A stretch of 64,000 bases of DNA from Lachnospiraceae bacterium (GTDB taxonomy: Bacteria > Bacillota > Clostridia > Lachnospirales > Lachnospiraceae): contig JAFOEY010000052.1 in NCBI GenBank assembly GCA_017387565.1, positions 1-64,000 on the forward strand, written 5' to 3'. The notes beneath the pieces are model-generated. The model saw only the letters and a list, made by a program, of their open reading frames with translations, made no database searches and was not told where the DNA came from. Of the stretch, positions 54,506-63,386 are shown in pieces (the first letter of the stretch is position 1; every line of letters begins with the position of its first letter). Both the position numbers and the translations under genes were made by a program.

Positions 54506-55441
54506 TTAATCCAAATCCATTTCCAAATCTTCGTATGGGACAGCAGCCTCTACAAATCCCATTCCATAGTAAGATAACTCATACGGCAGAAAATAGCATA
54601 TAATTCCATCCTGTGTCAGATAAAAGGCTCCGGAATCGTAATAATCATAGTTTTCCACAGTTTCCATGGCGGATTCCCAATACTCATCCGGATTTGCCGT
54701 TATCAGTTCCTTAAATGCTTCGCGAAACAAAGTATCAAATTCATCTTTTGAAAGCGAAATCAGATCGACCGCATTTACACGCTCTCCCGTTTTCAGGCTA
54801 TACATCACAAAATCTCTCTCAGGCATACCATGGACAGCTCCACCCTGACATATATAATCTGTATACAACAATCCCAGATACTTTTTTGAAAAGAGTGTCA
54901 CCTGATAGCTGTAATCATAATACTCCATCGGAAGATCTCCATCGTATTCCGACATTGATTCTGCATAAAGAAGATAGTTTTCTTCATCTCTTTTTCTTAT
55001 TTTCTCATAATGATCCAATATATCCTGATTAATCAGTGAAAAAATACGTGAATCACCTTTTAACTGCGGAATCTTAAAAGTGCAAACGGAATAAGTATCA
55101 TTTTCTTCCGTCTTAATTTCCTGCTCAATCTCATAATAGACAACCTGTTCTGTTGATTCATCATCCACAGGATTTTGCAGGTCAAATTCGGTGGAAATAA
55201 TCACGGGTTCTTCATCTTCCATCGTTTCTTCCACTGTTTCTTCCGTAGTATCTTCCACATTTTCTTTTGCCAATTCATCAGATTGTTGTTCCTGTGATGA
55301 AACATGCTCATCTTCTGCTATTTCTACAGTTTCTTCCGTTGTGGCAGCATCTGAAATCTCCCCGGAAACCGGAGACATTCCACAACTGGTTAGCAGAAAG
55401 CAACTTATCGTTAGTATCATAAAAAGTTCTTTTGTCTTCAT
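54506..55441 (-). CDS. DUF3298-type lipoprotein (RsiV-like)
   Basis: About 311 residues from ATG at 55441. A lipoprotein signal (MILTISCFLLTSC) is followed by an acidic linker (about 25-85, rich in Glu and Thr) and a DUF3298/DUF4163-like domain (GDSRIFSLINQDILDHYEKI, CQGGAVHGMPERDFVMYSLK). The domain occurs in RsiV, a lysozyme-binding anti-sigma factor, but the transmembrane anti-sigma part is lacking here. Role in the wall is likely but unproven. Confidence 0.8.
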   Translation of the reverse strand: MKTKELFMILTISCFLLTSCGMSPVSGEISDAATTEETVEIAEDEHVSSQEQQSDELAKENVEDTTEETVEETMEDEEPVIISTEFDLQNPVDDESTEQVVYYEIEQEIKTEENDTYSVCTFKIPQLKGDSRIFSLINQDILDHYEKIRKRDEENYLLYAESMSEYDGDLPMEYYDYSYQVTLFSKKYLGLLYTDYICQGGAVHGMPERDFVMYSLKTGERVNAVDLISLSKDEFDTLFREAFKELITANPDEYWESAMETVENYDYYDSGAFYLTQDGIICYFLPYELSYYGMGFVEAAVPYEDLEMDLD

Positions 55442-55493
55442 AGTCGTATACCTTTCATATTTATATATCCTAATACATTCCAACATTTATATT

Positions 55494-55587
55494 ATGATAC
55501 CATGGTCAAAATGTATACTTTTCATGCTCGCGTGAAAAAGTATGACATTGCGAGAGTACAAAATGCATAGCAATCCGTTGGTATCAT
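55494..55587. repeat. Small palindromic element G1
   Basis: ATGATACCA at 55494 pairs with TGGTATCAT at 55579, with a hairpin ATACTTTT...GAAAAAGTAT inside. The right end AGCAATCCGTTGGTATCATG occurs again at 63353. It lies upstream of the lipoprotein gene. Confidence 0.65.
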
Positions 55588-55612
55588 GGAACGTCTAACA
55601 CTTCATGCAAAA

Positions 55613-56431
55613 TTATGCTTTTTCATAAACCAGTAAAAGAGCTCCGTCATGCACTTCAATCAATGCATCTTGTCCAATAAATGAATTGCTGATACCAAGA
55701 GCTACTTCTGATGTCAGACTTCCCTCATATTCATATTTTAATCCTTGAATCTTAACCATATCAGCCTTATCACTCAGACAGATGACAGATAAATCCCCCG
55801 TCATGGCCGCAGAAAAGCGTTTACATCCGTGCCACAATACTTCCATACGGATTCCATCCCCCATCATGCGAATATTACATCCCTTTTTGGCGTAATGGTG
55901 CATGAGCTGAATATTGGCAAGTGTATGGGAAACACGGGCACCTCCATAACCACCATACAGCATCATATCCGTATAGCCAAGCTCATATGCTTTTGCAACG
56001 GCTAAAGCCATATCTGTATCATCCTTTTCTACCGGAACTTTCTCGTGTTCAATCCGATTAATTTCATTCCAAAAATCCGTTGGTAATTCGTCATCCCCTC
56101 CAGATAGTGAATCCAGATCACCAATCCAGAAATCCGGACGCATATGGTGATCAAGCAAAAACTTCAGACCTCCGTCTGCAGCAATCACATAAACATCCTT
56201 TTTTAATCCATTTTCCTTGCAGGCTTTTGGACAGGAACTGCATTTATGATGACACGCTAATGTTTCTTTTGTCATTTCTGCCGAATTTTCTTTTTTATTT
56301 TCTTCTATTTCATATCCGACCCACTTCAAAAGGCTCAGTAACTGCTCGGCTTCTTTTCCCATAGGCGAAGCACCAATTAAAATAGCCTGTTTATATTCTG
56401 CGTCTGTTTTTTCCATCCTTACCTTACTCAC
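55613..56431 (-). CDS. thiN: Thiamine pyrophosphokinase with an extra Cys4 motif
   Basis: 272 residues (start GTG at 56431, or ATG at 56416 with AAAGGTGA upstream). The core has IAADGGLKFLLDHH, FWIGDLDSLSG, DDTDMALAV and YGGYGGARVSHTLANIQL, the thiamine pyrophosphokinase pattern, and phosphorylates thiamine with ATP. Between the first strand and the core lies a stretch not found in typical members, C60-HHK-C64-SS-C67-PKA-C71, a likely zinc or Fe-S site. Its N-terminus overlaps the acyltransferase stop by 8 bp. Confidence 0.88.
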   Translation of the reverse strand: MSKVRMEKTDAEYKQAILIGASPMGKEAEQLLSLLKWVGYEIEENKKENSAEMTKETLACHHKCSSCPKACKENGLKKDVYVIAADGGLKFLLDHHMRPDFWIGDLDSLSGGDDELPTDFWNEINRIEHEKVPVEKDDTDMALAVAKAYELGYTDMMLYGGYGGARVSHTLANIQLMHHYAKKGCNIRMMGDGIRMEVLWHGCKRFSAAMTGDLSVICLSDKADMVKIQGLKYEYEGSLTSEVALGISNSFIGQDALIEVHDGALLLVYEKA

Positions 56432-57587
56432 CTTTTCTTGGTTTACATAATTTCATAATCTTGCTTTTCAAAACTGCCAGAGCTTTCCCTACCAAGATTG
56501 AAAATGCAATGGCAGCAACAACATACAAAGCTTTCATTTCCGGCAATCCTTTGGGCAGATATAAATACCAGATATCACCATAAAATGCCGTATAATCAAA
56601 ATCAGCAAATATATTAAACAGCCGGTTCAAAAAAGCAAATATACATTTTAGTAATAATATACCCGTAAACTGGTGAAACATAATATCCCATGTATGATTT
56701 CCTAAAAGTGACAGCAGACGAATAGGGCTGTCAATTTCTGCCAGTTGTCGTGAAACCGTTAGCCAGAATGCAATTCCGATGACTGCGCTTAAATAGGTTG
56801 CAAAAACACCAAACGGATAATCACAGGAAGATGGAATGGCATAGACAACTCGTCCAAAATATCCATTCAAAAGTAAAGCTATAACCAGACAAACAGAAAA
56901 AATTACAGTTGCCGGAATCCGGTTAGCATAGGCTTCAAAATATCTCCGATACCAGATTCCCAAAATATAGAATGGCATAAAATATGCAATCCGAATAAAA
57001 ACTGCCATATTTTCACCCATCAATCCCCGACAGGCAAGAGATACTCCAAAAATTCCTATTATCAGAAACAGAAGCTGCCATACAATATCCGTAACCTTTT
57101 CTTTTTTTAACAGATGAAGCAGACTTTCACCCATGATATACAAAATCTGTACCATAAAGAATGGGAAAACAAACCACGCTCCCATATCCAGTACAAATAA
57201 GTTCTTACTGCTGACCGGATAGAAAAGGAATGATTTTAATGTAACCGGTTCTCCAAATAAAAAACCCTTTCTTTGAAGAATAATCAAAATCAGCCCATAA
57301 ACCGCATTGATTATCCAGAGTGGAATAAGCAATTTGCATATCTTTTTGATTAAAAACAAAAAAGGATGCTCTGCGTCAGCCGCTTTTTTTAAATAACCGG
57401 AACCGAATACAAAAACAGCCAGATGAAAGGCGCCAAAATGCATCCAGTTTGAAAGCATTTCAAACCCACCACCATCACAATGGCTTAGGACGACAAACAA
57501 AATCCCAAAACCATATAAATAGCGAAGGGGTCTGTTTTCTTCCCGCTTTTCCCGATTCAATTGTGTTATTTCCTGTTTTATCTTCAT
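56424..57587 (-). CDS. Acyltransferase-3 family membrane protein
   Basis: 387 residues with about ten transmembrane segments. The N-terminal RYLYGFGILFVVLSHC carries the family histidine (H37), with a cytosolic basic tail (KSKIMKLCKPRKGE). This group moves acetyl or succinyl units onto sugars at the membrane. The downstream thiN overlaps it. It closes the five-gene acyl transfer cluster; the AlgX/AlgJ-like gene lies 66 bp upstream. Confidence 0.85.
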   Translation of the reverse strand: MKIKQEITQLNREKREENRPLRYLYGFGILFVVLSHCDGGGFEMLSNWMHFGAFHLAVFVFGSGYLKKAADAEHPFLFLIKKICKLLIPLWIINAVYGLILIILQRKGFLFGEPVTLKSFLFYPVSSKNLFVLDMGAWFVFPFFMVQILYIMGESLLHLLKKEKVTDIVWQLLFLIIGIFGVSLACRGLMGENMAVFIRIAYFMPFYILGIWYRRYFEAYANRIPATVIFSVCLVIALLLNGYFGRVVYAIPSSCDYPFGVFATYLSAVIGIAFWLTVSRQLAEIDSPIRLLSLLGNHTWDIMFHQFTGILLLKCIFAFLNRLFNIFADFDYTAFYGDIWYLYLPKGLPEMKALYVVAAIAFSILVGKALAVLKSKIMKLCKPRKGE

Positions 57588-57653
57588 ATTTATCCTGTTA
57601 AATGATTCTATGTCACTTTTCTATCTTGTTCTTTTAATATTTTACCACAGTTC

Positions 57654-58781
57654 TCAGTGATATTCATACATTCCCAGTTCGGTATATGCGTGCAGATCAT
57701 CTGCAAACGATCGTTCCGCCAGTTCAAACACGATGACATCCGGTTTTATGACATCAATATACTCTTTCATAAATGTATAGTTTACGCGCGAGCAGGAATA
57801 TACCTCCCGATATCTTCCGTAAAAATAGCACTCTTTGTTATCAAAAAAACTATCATGTAAAATCAGAATCGTTTTATCTGTCATTGCGTTTTCATTGTAA
57901 AAATAAGCCATATTATTTCCCGCCAAAACGGAAACATCTTTCCGATTTTCTCCATCCGATAAAGCAGGCGCTCCCTGATACGTCAAAACCGGAATTGTAT
58001 CTTTTATCGGCAGCGAAGATAATTCCAGATTTTCTTCCCGGTAATCCAAAGAAAAACTCTCTCTTGAAATAACCGGAATATCCGGATGAATTTCTGCGAT
58101 TTTTTCATCAAGTAACGTCATTCCGTAAAAGGCACCGAGATCATTCCAATGTGCACTGTCATATTTGAAATTATAGATTTGTTCCTCTTTAGCCTTTTTG
58201 CGAAACTCTGCATCGGGAATCACATAGTCTACACCACTAGCATCCAGTTTCTGTTTTAATGTATCCAAAGCACTTTTTTGTGTCATATCCACATGAATAG
58301 CATCCGGCATAAACTGCCCATATACGGACGACTTATTCGGACATACCATTGTGATAAAAGCAGCCCCGTTTTCTTTCGCATATTCCGATGTGTTCGTCAG
58401 ATACCGGGTAAGGTTATCCAAAAGTTCCTCATCAATATTCAGCCTTTGATAATTTTGGATATAACCCTCATCTGCCGGAAATACATATCCATCTTTCCCT
58501 TTCATGTGTATTGTTTCCGCAAATTCACCAAAAACATAATACGTCACATAGTTATTAAAAGAAATTGCCTGGTTACGAAAACCAATCCGGTCTTCCGCAT
58601 AATGTCCGTACCACTCATTATAGAGTGAAGAAAAATGCAGACCCGGCCACTCCGTCATATTCCGGTTTTCCAATTCCGATGTGATAGTCGGTGTCGTATC
58701 TAACAGGCAGAACGGTATCGCAATCATGAGAAAGAAAGCAAGAGAAAATATGAAATTACAGATCTTTTTTTTCTGTTCCAT
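57654..58781 (-). CDS. AlgJ/AlgX-like SGNH (DHHW) O-acetyl-transfer protein
   Basis: 375 residues. An N-terminal transmembrane anchor (about 9-28) is followed by an SGNH fold with LENRNMTEWP, DSAHWNDLGAFYG (D-x-x-H-W) and ILILHDSFFDN (nucleophile Ser). Proteins of this form pair with an MBOAT partner to move acetyl groups onto exopolysaccharide outside the cell. Its MBOAT partner ends 8 bp upstream. AGGAGGCTGT precedes the ATG. Confidence 0.88.
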   Translation of the reverse strand: MEQKKKICNFIFSLAFFLMIAIPFCLLDTTPTITSELENRNMTEWPGLHFSSLYNEWYGHYAEDRIGFRNQAISFNNYVTYYVFGEFAETIHMKGKDGYVFPADEGYIQNYQRLNIDEELLDNLTRYLTNTSEYAKENGAAFITMVCPNKSSVYGQFMPDAIHVDMTQKSALDTLKQKLDASGVDYVIPDAEFRKKAKEEQIYNFKYDSAHWNDLGAFYGMTLLDEKIAEIHPDIPVISRESFSLDYREENLELSSLPIKDTIPVLTYQGAPALSDGENRKDVSVLAGNNMAYFYNENAMTDKTILILHDSFFDNKECYFYGRYREVYSCSRVNYTFMKEYIDVIKPDVIVFELAERSFADDLHAYTELGMYEYH

Positions 58782-58789
58782 ACAGCCTC

Positions 58790-60205
58790 CTAAAAACGGA
58801 AATAGATAAAAGGATTATAGCTTCCCGTGATGATAAAAACAAAACAAAGAGCCAGTAAAACAAGCAGAACCAGGCGTTTACTAACCATGAACATAAACGT
58901 ATGATCCGCTCCTGTCTTTTTCAAAATATTTTTCCATGGAATGCATGCAAATAATGCAATCACAAAAATCAAAAGCGTTTTTTTATCAAAATAATAAGAA
59001 ACATCATATGCAATAAAAGCATTTCGTTTTATGCCAAGCATAACCATCAGATATTTTGCTGTTTTTTTCACATCGACAAGTGCAAATAATACCCAACCGA
59101 CTAAAACAACAAAAAGCGTATAAATTCTTCCAAACGTTTGTGAAATAATCCTGCCTGTTTTTGATAACGCAACATCCTTTTGTTTATGTTTTGTTATCAC
59201 TCTTTCCACAACAAGAAACAGACCATGCCATAGGCCCCACAATAAAAAGCCCCATGCCGCACCGTGCCAGATTCCGGTTGCCACAAATACAATCAACAGA
59301 TTGAGGTATACATTGCCGCTTCTGCTGCCTCCAAGAGGGATATACAGATAATCCCGAAACCAGCTTGACAGGGAAATATGCCATCTGCGCCAGAACTCCC
59401 GGATCGATTTTGAAATATAGGGATAATCAAAGTTTTCGGCAAAATGGAAACCGAAAATTTTTCCAAGTCCGATTGCCATATCCGAATAACCGGAAAAATC
59501 AAAATAAATCTGCAGCGCATAAGCGATTGCACCAACCCAGGCAACCGGCATACTCATATACTGCATATCGTTACTCATGATGCTTGTTGCCAGTGCACCC
59601 ACTGTATTGGCAAGGATTGCCTTTTTGGAAAGACCGATAATAAAACGTTCAGCCCCCATCGCAAATAATTCACTCGTATGTTTTCTTTCGGGTAATTCTT
59701 TTCTGATATCCGAATAACGAACAATCGGTCCTGCAATCAACTGTGGAAACATCGCAATGTACAAAGCCAGATTAATCGGATTTTTCTGTACCAGTTTTTT
59801 ATCCCTATACACATCGATACAATAGGACAGCCCCTGAAAGGTATAAAAAGAAATACCAATGGGAAGTGCAATATCCGGAACCTTTAATAAATTTGGGATA
59901 ATCCGGTCAATATTTTCAACAAGAAAACCGCTGTATTTAAATACACACAAAACACCCAGATTAACCAATACAGCCAGAACCAGATACGGCTTTGCCTTTT
60001 TATGGTTAGCAATAGCTAATCCAAATAGATAGTTATATATGATGGAGGCAAGCATAATCAGTACATAAACCGGCTCTCCCCATGCATAAAAAAACAGACT
60101 GCAAATAAGCAGGAAAAGATTTTTTCCCTGCTTCGGTACCAGGTAATAACCCAGAATTACAACCGGTAGAAATATACATAGAAAGATGATTGTTGAAAAA
60201 ACCAT
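58790..60205 (-). CDS. MBOAT O-acyltransferase (second copy)
   Basis: 471 residues, AlgI/DltB-like. About eleven membrane segments; the family block REFWRRWHISLSSWFRDYLY and the catalytic-region histidine in TGIWHGAAWGFLLWG are present. It is thought to carry acyl groups across the membrane for the SGNH partner. It lies between two SGNH-type genes on one strand, 25 bp after the upstream one. Confidence 0.92.
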   Translation of the reverse strand: MVFSTIIFLCIFLPVVILGYYLVPKQGKNLFLLICSLFFYAWGEPVYVLIMLASIIYNYLFGLAIANHKKAKPYLVLAVLVNLGVLCVFKYSGFLVENIDRIIPNLLKVPDIALPIGISFYTFQGLSYCIDVYRDKKLVQKNPINLALYIAMFPQLIAGPIVRYSDIRKELPERKHTSELFAMGAERFIIGLSKKAILANTVGALATSIMSNDMQYMSMPVAWVGAIAYALQIYFDFSGYSDMAIGLGKIFGFHFAENFDYPYISKSIREFWRRWHISLSSWFRDYLYIPLGGSRSGNVYLNLLIVFVATGIWHGAAWGFLLWGLWHGLFLVVERVITKHKQKDVALSKTGRIISQTFGRIYTLFVVLVGWVLFALVDVKKTAKYLMVMLGIKRNAFIAYDVSYYFDKKTLLIFVIALFACIPWKNILKKTGADHTFMFMVSKRLVLLVLLALCFVFIITGSYNPFIYFRF

Positions 60206-60230
60206 ATGTTGCTCCGTTTATATATGAAGT

Positions 60231-61232
60231 CTATCTAAAAATCTGTGGATACCGCTCTTTTATCACATTAGAGAACATGGCAGCACCTTCTGTATTGAGA
60301 TGATCGGCATCACCGAATAAAGTGTTACTGTACATCTCTAAATACGGATTAATCAAAACATCCGGATTTTTTTGTGCAAGACTGTATAAATAATCGCTAT
60401 AATGCTGATAAAATTCATCTTTAATAATAATATAGGAGGTCTCTGTCATAGGGAGTTGCTCCATGATAACCTGAATCTGATGTTCTCTGCACAGTTCAAA
60501 AATCTGATTGAGATAATAATCAATCATATCCGAATACACAAAATCATCCAGTTTGGCCTCTCCGTTAATACCGCCGTTTTCACCATCTACACCGAATAAG
60601 CTGTAACCGCGCTGGGCAACCATCTGATCGTATTTTTCACAATTTGCCTGATATCGATTGGTAAAAACCGCTTTCTTTAATGCAGCACCATATTTATTAG
60701 GAAAATATAGTTTATACATGGCATATTCCAGATAAATATTATCCCGATCCACAATCGCATTATTCTCAAACATATTTCTGTTTTTTGCAAGTTCAAAAAA
60801 GTCACTTTTGTTAAAGGTATGAAAATAAATACAGCGTTTCCAGAATATGAAATTATCGTTGTTTTCATCCGCATAGCATAAATGCATGGGTGCATAAGCC
60901 AATATCAGATAATCCGGTGCATCGTGATTTTCCAGATATTCTTTCAGCATATAATAGCTTTCAACCGGTGATATTCCACCTAAAGATATATTATAAACAT
61001 CTTCACCGAGTACATCCGGCATAAAGCTGGCTTTTGCCCGCGAATCACCTAAAATCAGTACACGGTTGGTATCATGATTTTTTGAAATATAATCTTTTTG
61101 CTGCTTGTACATTGCATATTCCACATCCATATAAGCCATCGGGAATGCTGCGCAGAAAATCTGCATCACAAGAACAACCGGCAAAATAATCACCAATATT
61201 TTCGATATCAGTTTGCCAATCTGACGCCACAT
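60231..61232 (-). CDS. Membrane-anchored SGNH-like protein, first MBOAT partner
   Basis: 333 residues. One N-terminal transmembrane segment (about 9-30), then RVLILGDSRAKASFMP (Ser nucleophile in GDSR) and a C-terminal FGDADHLNTEGA with the D-x-x-H pair. This is the GDSL-like fold used with MBOAT proteins in surface polymer acylation (compare DltD). Its distance to MBOAT1 is 181 bp, with palindrome F between; 25 bp to MBOAT2. Confidence 0.85.
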   Translation of the reverse strand: MWRQIGKLISKILVIILPVVLVMQIFCAAFPMAYMDVEYAMYKQQKDYISKNHDTNRVLILGDSRAKASFMPDVLGEDVYNISLGGISPVESYYMLKEYLENHDAPDYLILAYAPMHLCYADENNDNFIFWKRCIYFHTFNKSDFFELAKNRNMFENNAIVDRDNIYLEYAMYKLYFPNKYGAALKKAVFTNRYQANCEKYDQMVAQRGYSLFGVDGENGGINGEAKLDDFVYSDMIDYYLNQIFELCREHQIQVIMEQLPMTETSYIIIKDEFYQHYSDYLYSLAQKNPDVLINPYLEMYSNTLFGDADHLNTEGAAMFSNVIKERYPQIFR

Positions 61233-61326
61233 TTAGTTTCCTCCTTTCCTACTTTTTTCGCCGGCCCACCATTCATTCGCAAAACCGTTGCTTCGCAACT
61301 TTACTTTTGCTCATTTATGGCTTTTC

Positions 61327-61401
61327 GCCAAATGCAAGAATCAATTTCTGTGCGATTGCAAGCAAGCTTGCTCACACAGAAAATTGTTTCTTGCGCTTGG
61401 C
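61327..61401. repeat. Palindrome F between MBOAT1 and its SGNH gene
   Basis: GCCAAATGCAAGAATCAATT and TCTGTG pair with CACAGA and AAATTGTTTCTTGCGCTTGG C, with GCAAGCAAGCTTGC within. 75 bp, imperfect. It could act as a partial terminator inside the operon. Confidence 0.65.
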
Positions 61402-61413
61402 TCTTAATTGACA

Positions 61414-62886
61414 CTAAAATTGAAAATACACAAATTCCTGGGAGTTGAAGCTGGCCAGGAGTAAGAGTGCAAATACAAAGGTATAGTAAATTGCATAGCG
61501 GATGGGTTTCTTCATTCTGCCGATTGTTGTAATCGGGTCAGATGTAAGTGCCGCATAATCGTAACAGCCAAGTAATGCAACAGGTAAAAGCAACTGCAAA
61601 AGCATGGACATATCAAAAGCTCCCAATCCGGATTTTATATAAGCAAGGGGATGGGATATTCCCTGTAAAGAATGGGCTAAAATCCAGACAGCCTGTGTCA
61701 CAGATCTGGCTCTGAAAAAGCACCATGCCATTGAAACAAGACAGAATACAATAAAAACTCTGATCCACCAGACAACAGTCCCCTGCTTTCTTTCAGGCGT
61801 CTGTTTTTTATCTGTTTCCTTCTTCTTTTTTCCAAAAAACAAATTCTCCACACACTGCATCGTACCATGTAATCCGCCCCAGACTACATAAGTAAATGCT
61901 GCTCCGTGCCATAAACCACTTAAAAGGAAGGTTATACATAAGTTTACATAATGTCTTATTTTTGAAACCCGGCTCCCTCCGAGCGGAATATAAACATAAT
62001 CTCTAAACCAGCTGGAGAGCGAAATATGCCATCTTCGCCAGAATTCCTGAATAGAGCTTGAAAAATAAGGGCTCTTAAAGTTTGTCATCAGATCAATATC
62101 AAACAGCTTGGCCGTTCCGATTGCAATATCCGAATAGCCGGAAAAATCACAATAAATCTGAATGGTAAAAAACAGGATTGCCAAAACAAAGGAAAATCCC
62201 TGATACTCATCCGGATGTTCAAAAACAGCGTCTACCATCACGGCAAGGTTGTCCGCAATCACCAGCTTTTTAAAAAATCCCCATGCCATGAGTTTTATCC
62301 CATAAGCTGCTTTTTCATATGAAAATACATGCTCGCAATCAATCTGCGGCAACAAATTTTTTGTTCTTTCAATCGGACCCGCAACCAACTGCGGAAAAAA
62401 AGAGATAAACGCCGCATAGCGGAAAAAATTCTTTTCCGGCTCCACCTCTCCCTTATAGACATCTATCACATAACTCAAAGTCTGGAACGTATAAAATGAA
62501 ATACCAACCGGAAGCAGTAATTTCAAAGTAAGCGGATGTAACTCAATGGCAAAGCTCTGCAAAACCCGGATCAGCGTATTTTGAGCAAAATCAAAATATT
62601 TAAAAAAGAATAACACCAAAAGACTTGCTGCAATGGCAAGCCACATAATCGTTAGTTTCGTAGATTTTTTTGAAAATTTGGGTAATAAAAGAGCACTGCA
62701 ATATGAAACGGCTGTTGTAAACAAAATCAAAACAACATATTTCACATTCCAACTCATATAGAAATAGTAACTGGATAATAACAGAATAATCCAGCGATAT
62801 TTCTGTGGAACCGCCCAGTAGAGCAAAAAAACAATGGGCAGAAATATCGCAAATGCCAATGAATTGAATAACATAGTTTTCCTCAC
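61414..62886 (-). CDS. MBOAT O-acyltransferase (first copy)
   Basis: 490 residues of AlgI/DltB form: FLPIVFLLYWAVPQKYRWII, QEFWRRWHISLSSWFRDYVY and SGLWHGAAFTYVVWG with the active histidine. About eleven membrane segments. Ribosome site TGAGGAAAAC. It starts 8 bp from the 3' end of rnpB with only a short CTCAC/GTGAG hairpin between, so it may be read on from rnpB. Confidence 0.92.
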   Translation of the reverse strand: MRKTMLFNSLAFAIFLPIVFLLYWAVPQKYRWIILLLSSYYFYMSWNVKYVVLILFTTAVSYCSALLLPKFSKKSTKLTIMWLAIAASLLVLFFFKYFDFAQNTLIRVLQSFAIELHPLTLKLLLPVGISFYTFQTLSYVIDVYKGEVEPEKNFFRYAAFISFFPQLVAGPIERTKNLLPQIDCEHVFSYEKAAYGIKLMAWGFFKKLVIADNLAVMVDAVFEHPDEYQGFSFVLAILFFTIQIYCDFSGYSDIAIGTAKLFDIDLMTNFKSPYFSSSIQEFWRRWHISLSSWFRDYVYIPLGGSRVSKIRHYVNLCITFLLSGLWHGAAFTYVVWGGLHGTMQCVENLFFGKKKKETDKKQTPERKQGTVVWWIRVFIVFCLVSMAWCFFRARSVTQAVWILAHSLQGISHPLAYIKSGLGAFDMSMLLQLLLPVALLGCYDYAALTSDPITTIGRMKKPIRYAIYYTFVFALLLLASFNSQEFVYFQF

Positions 62887-62893
62887 AAATAAA

Positions 62894-63306
62894 GTGAGCG
62901 AAACGATAAGCCGGGTTATGTCGTTGGATGATCATCTATCTAGAACTGCTGTTACCAACAGTTTCAAGCGACCTACCTGAAAGCACAGCGGGCAACTGTA
63001 TTGCTTTCTTTTTGGTCTTGCTTCGGATGGGGTTTACATGTGCCCTCTATGTTACCATAAAGGCGGTAGTCTCTTACACTGCCTTTCCACCCTTACCAAA
63101 ATAGAAAGAGGCGGTCACTCGTAGCTTACGCTACTCGTTACGGACATTCGTCCGCTTTGCCGCCCTCATTTTGGCGGTATATTTCTGTTGCACTGGCCTT
63201 GGAGTCACCTCCACCGGACGTTATCCGGCATCCTGCCCTGTGAAGCCCGGACTTTCCTCACCCATTCCCTTTCGTCTGAATGGCCGCGATCATCTGTTTC
63301 ACTCAC
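62894..63306 (-). ncRNA. rnpB: RNase P RNA
   Basis: On the minus strand the 5' part reads GTGAGGAAAGTCCGGGCTTC then ACAGGGCAGG, and the 3' part holds ACATAACCCGGCTTATCG, the invariant P4 halves. The ends GTGAGTGAAAC and GTTTCGCTCAC make P1, giving the borders at 63306 and 62894. Type A-like pattern with a large extension at P12 (about 63110-63185), where GGCGG.. outer pairs hold two small hairpins, CGTAGCTTACGCTACG-like and CGGACATTCGTCCG. RNase P trims the 5' ends of tRNA. No close-to-consensus promoter was found upstream; element G2 lies there. Confidence 0.93.
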
Positions 63307-63318
63307 ATATATTTATTT

Positions 63319-63370
63319 TGATACCAGAACCAAAAAATCATACTTTTTTCGTAGCAATCCGTTGATATCA
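63319..63370. repeat. Small palindromic element G2
   Basis: TGATACCAGAACCAAAAAAT then CATACTTTTTTCGTAGCAAT and CCGTTGATATCA: TGATACCA pairs with TGATATCA. A shorter relative of G1 (55494), sharing AGCAATCCGTTG(G/A)TATCATGG at the right end. It covers the region where the rnpB promoter is expected. Confidence 0.6.
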
Positions 63371-63386
63371 TGGTTTCATAATATTT

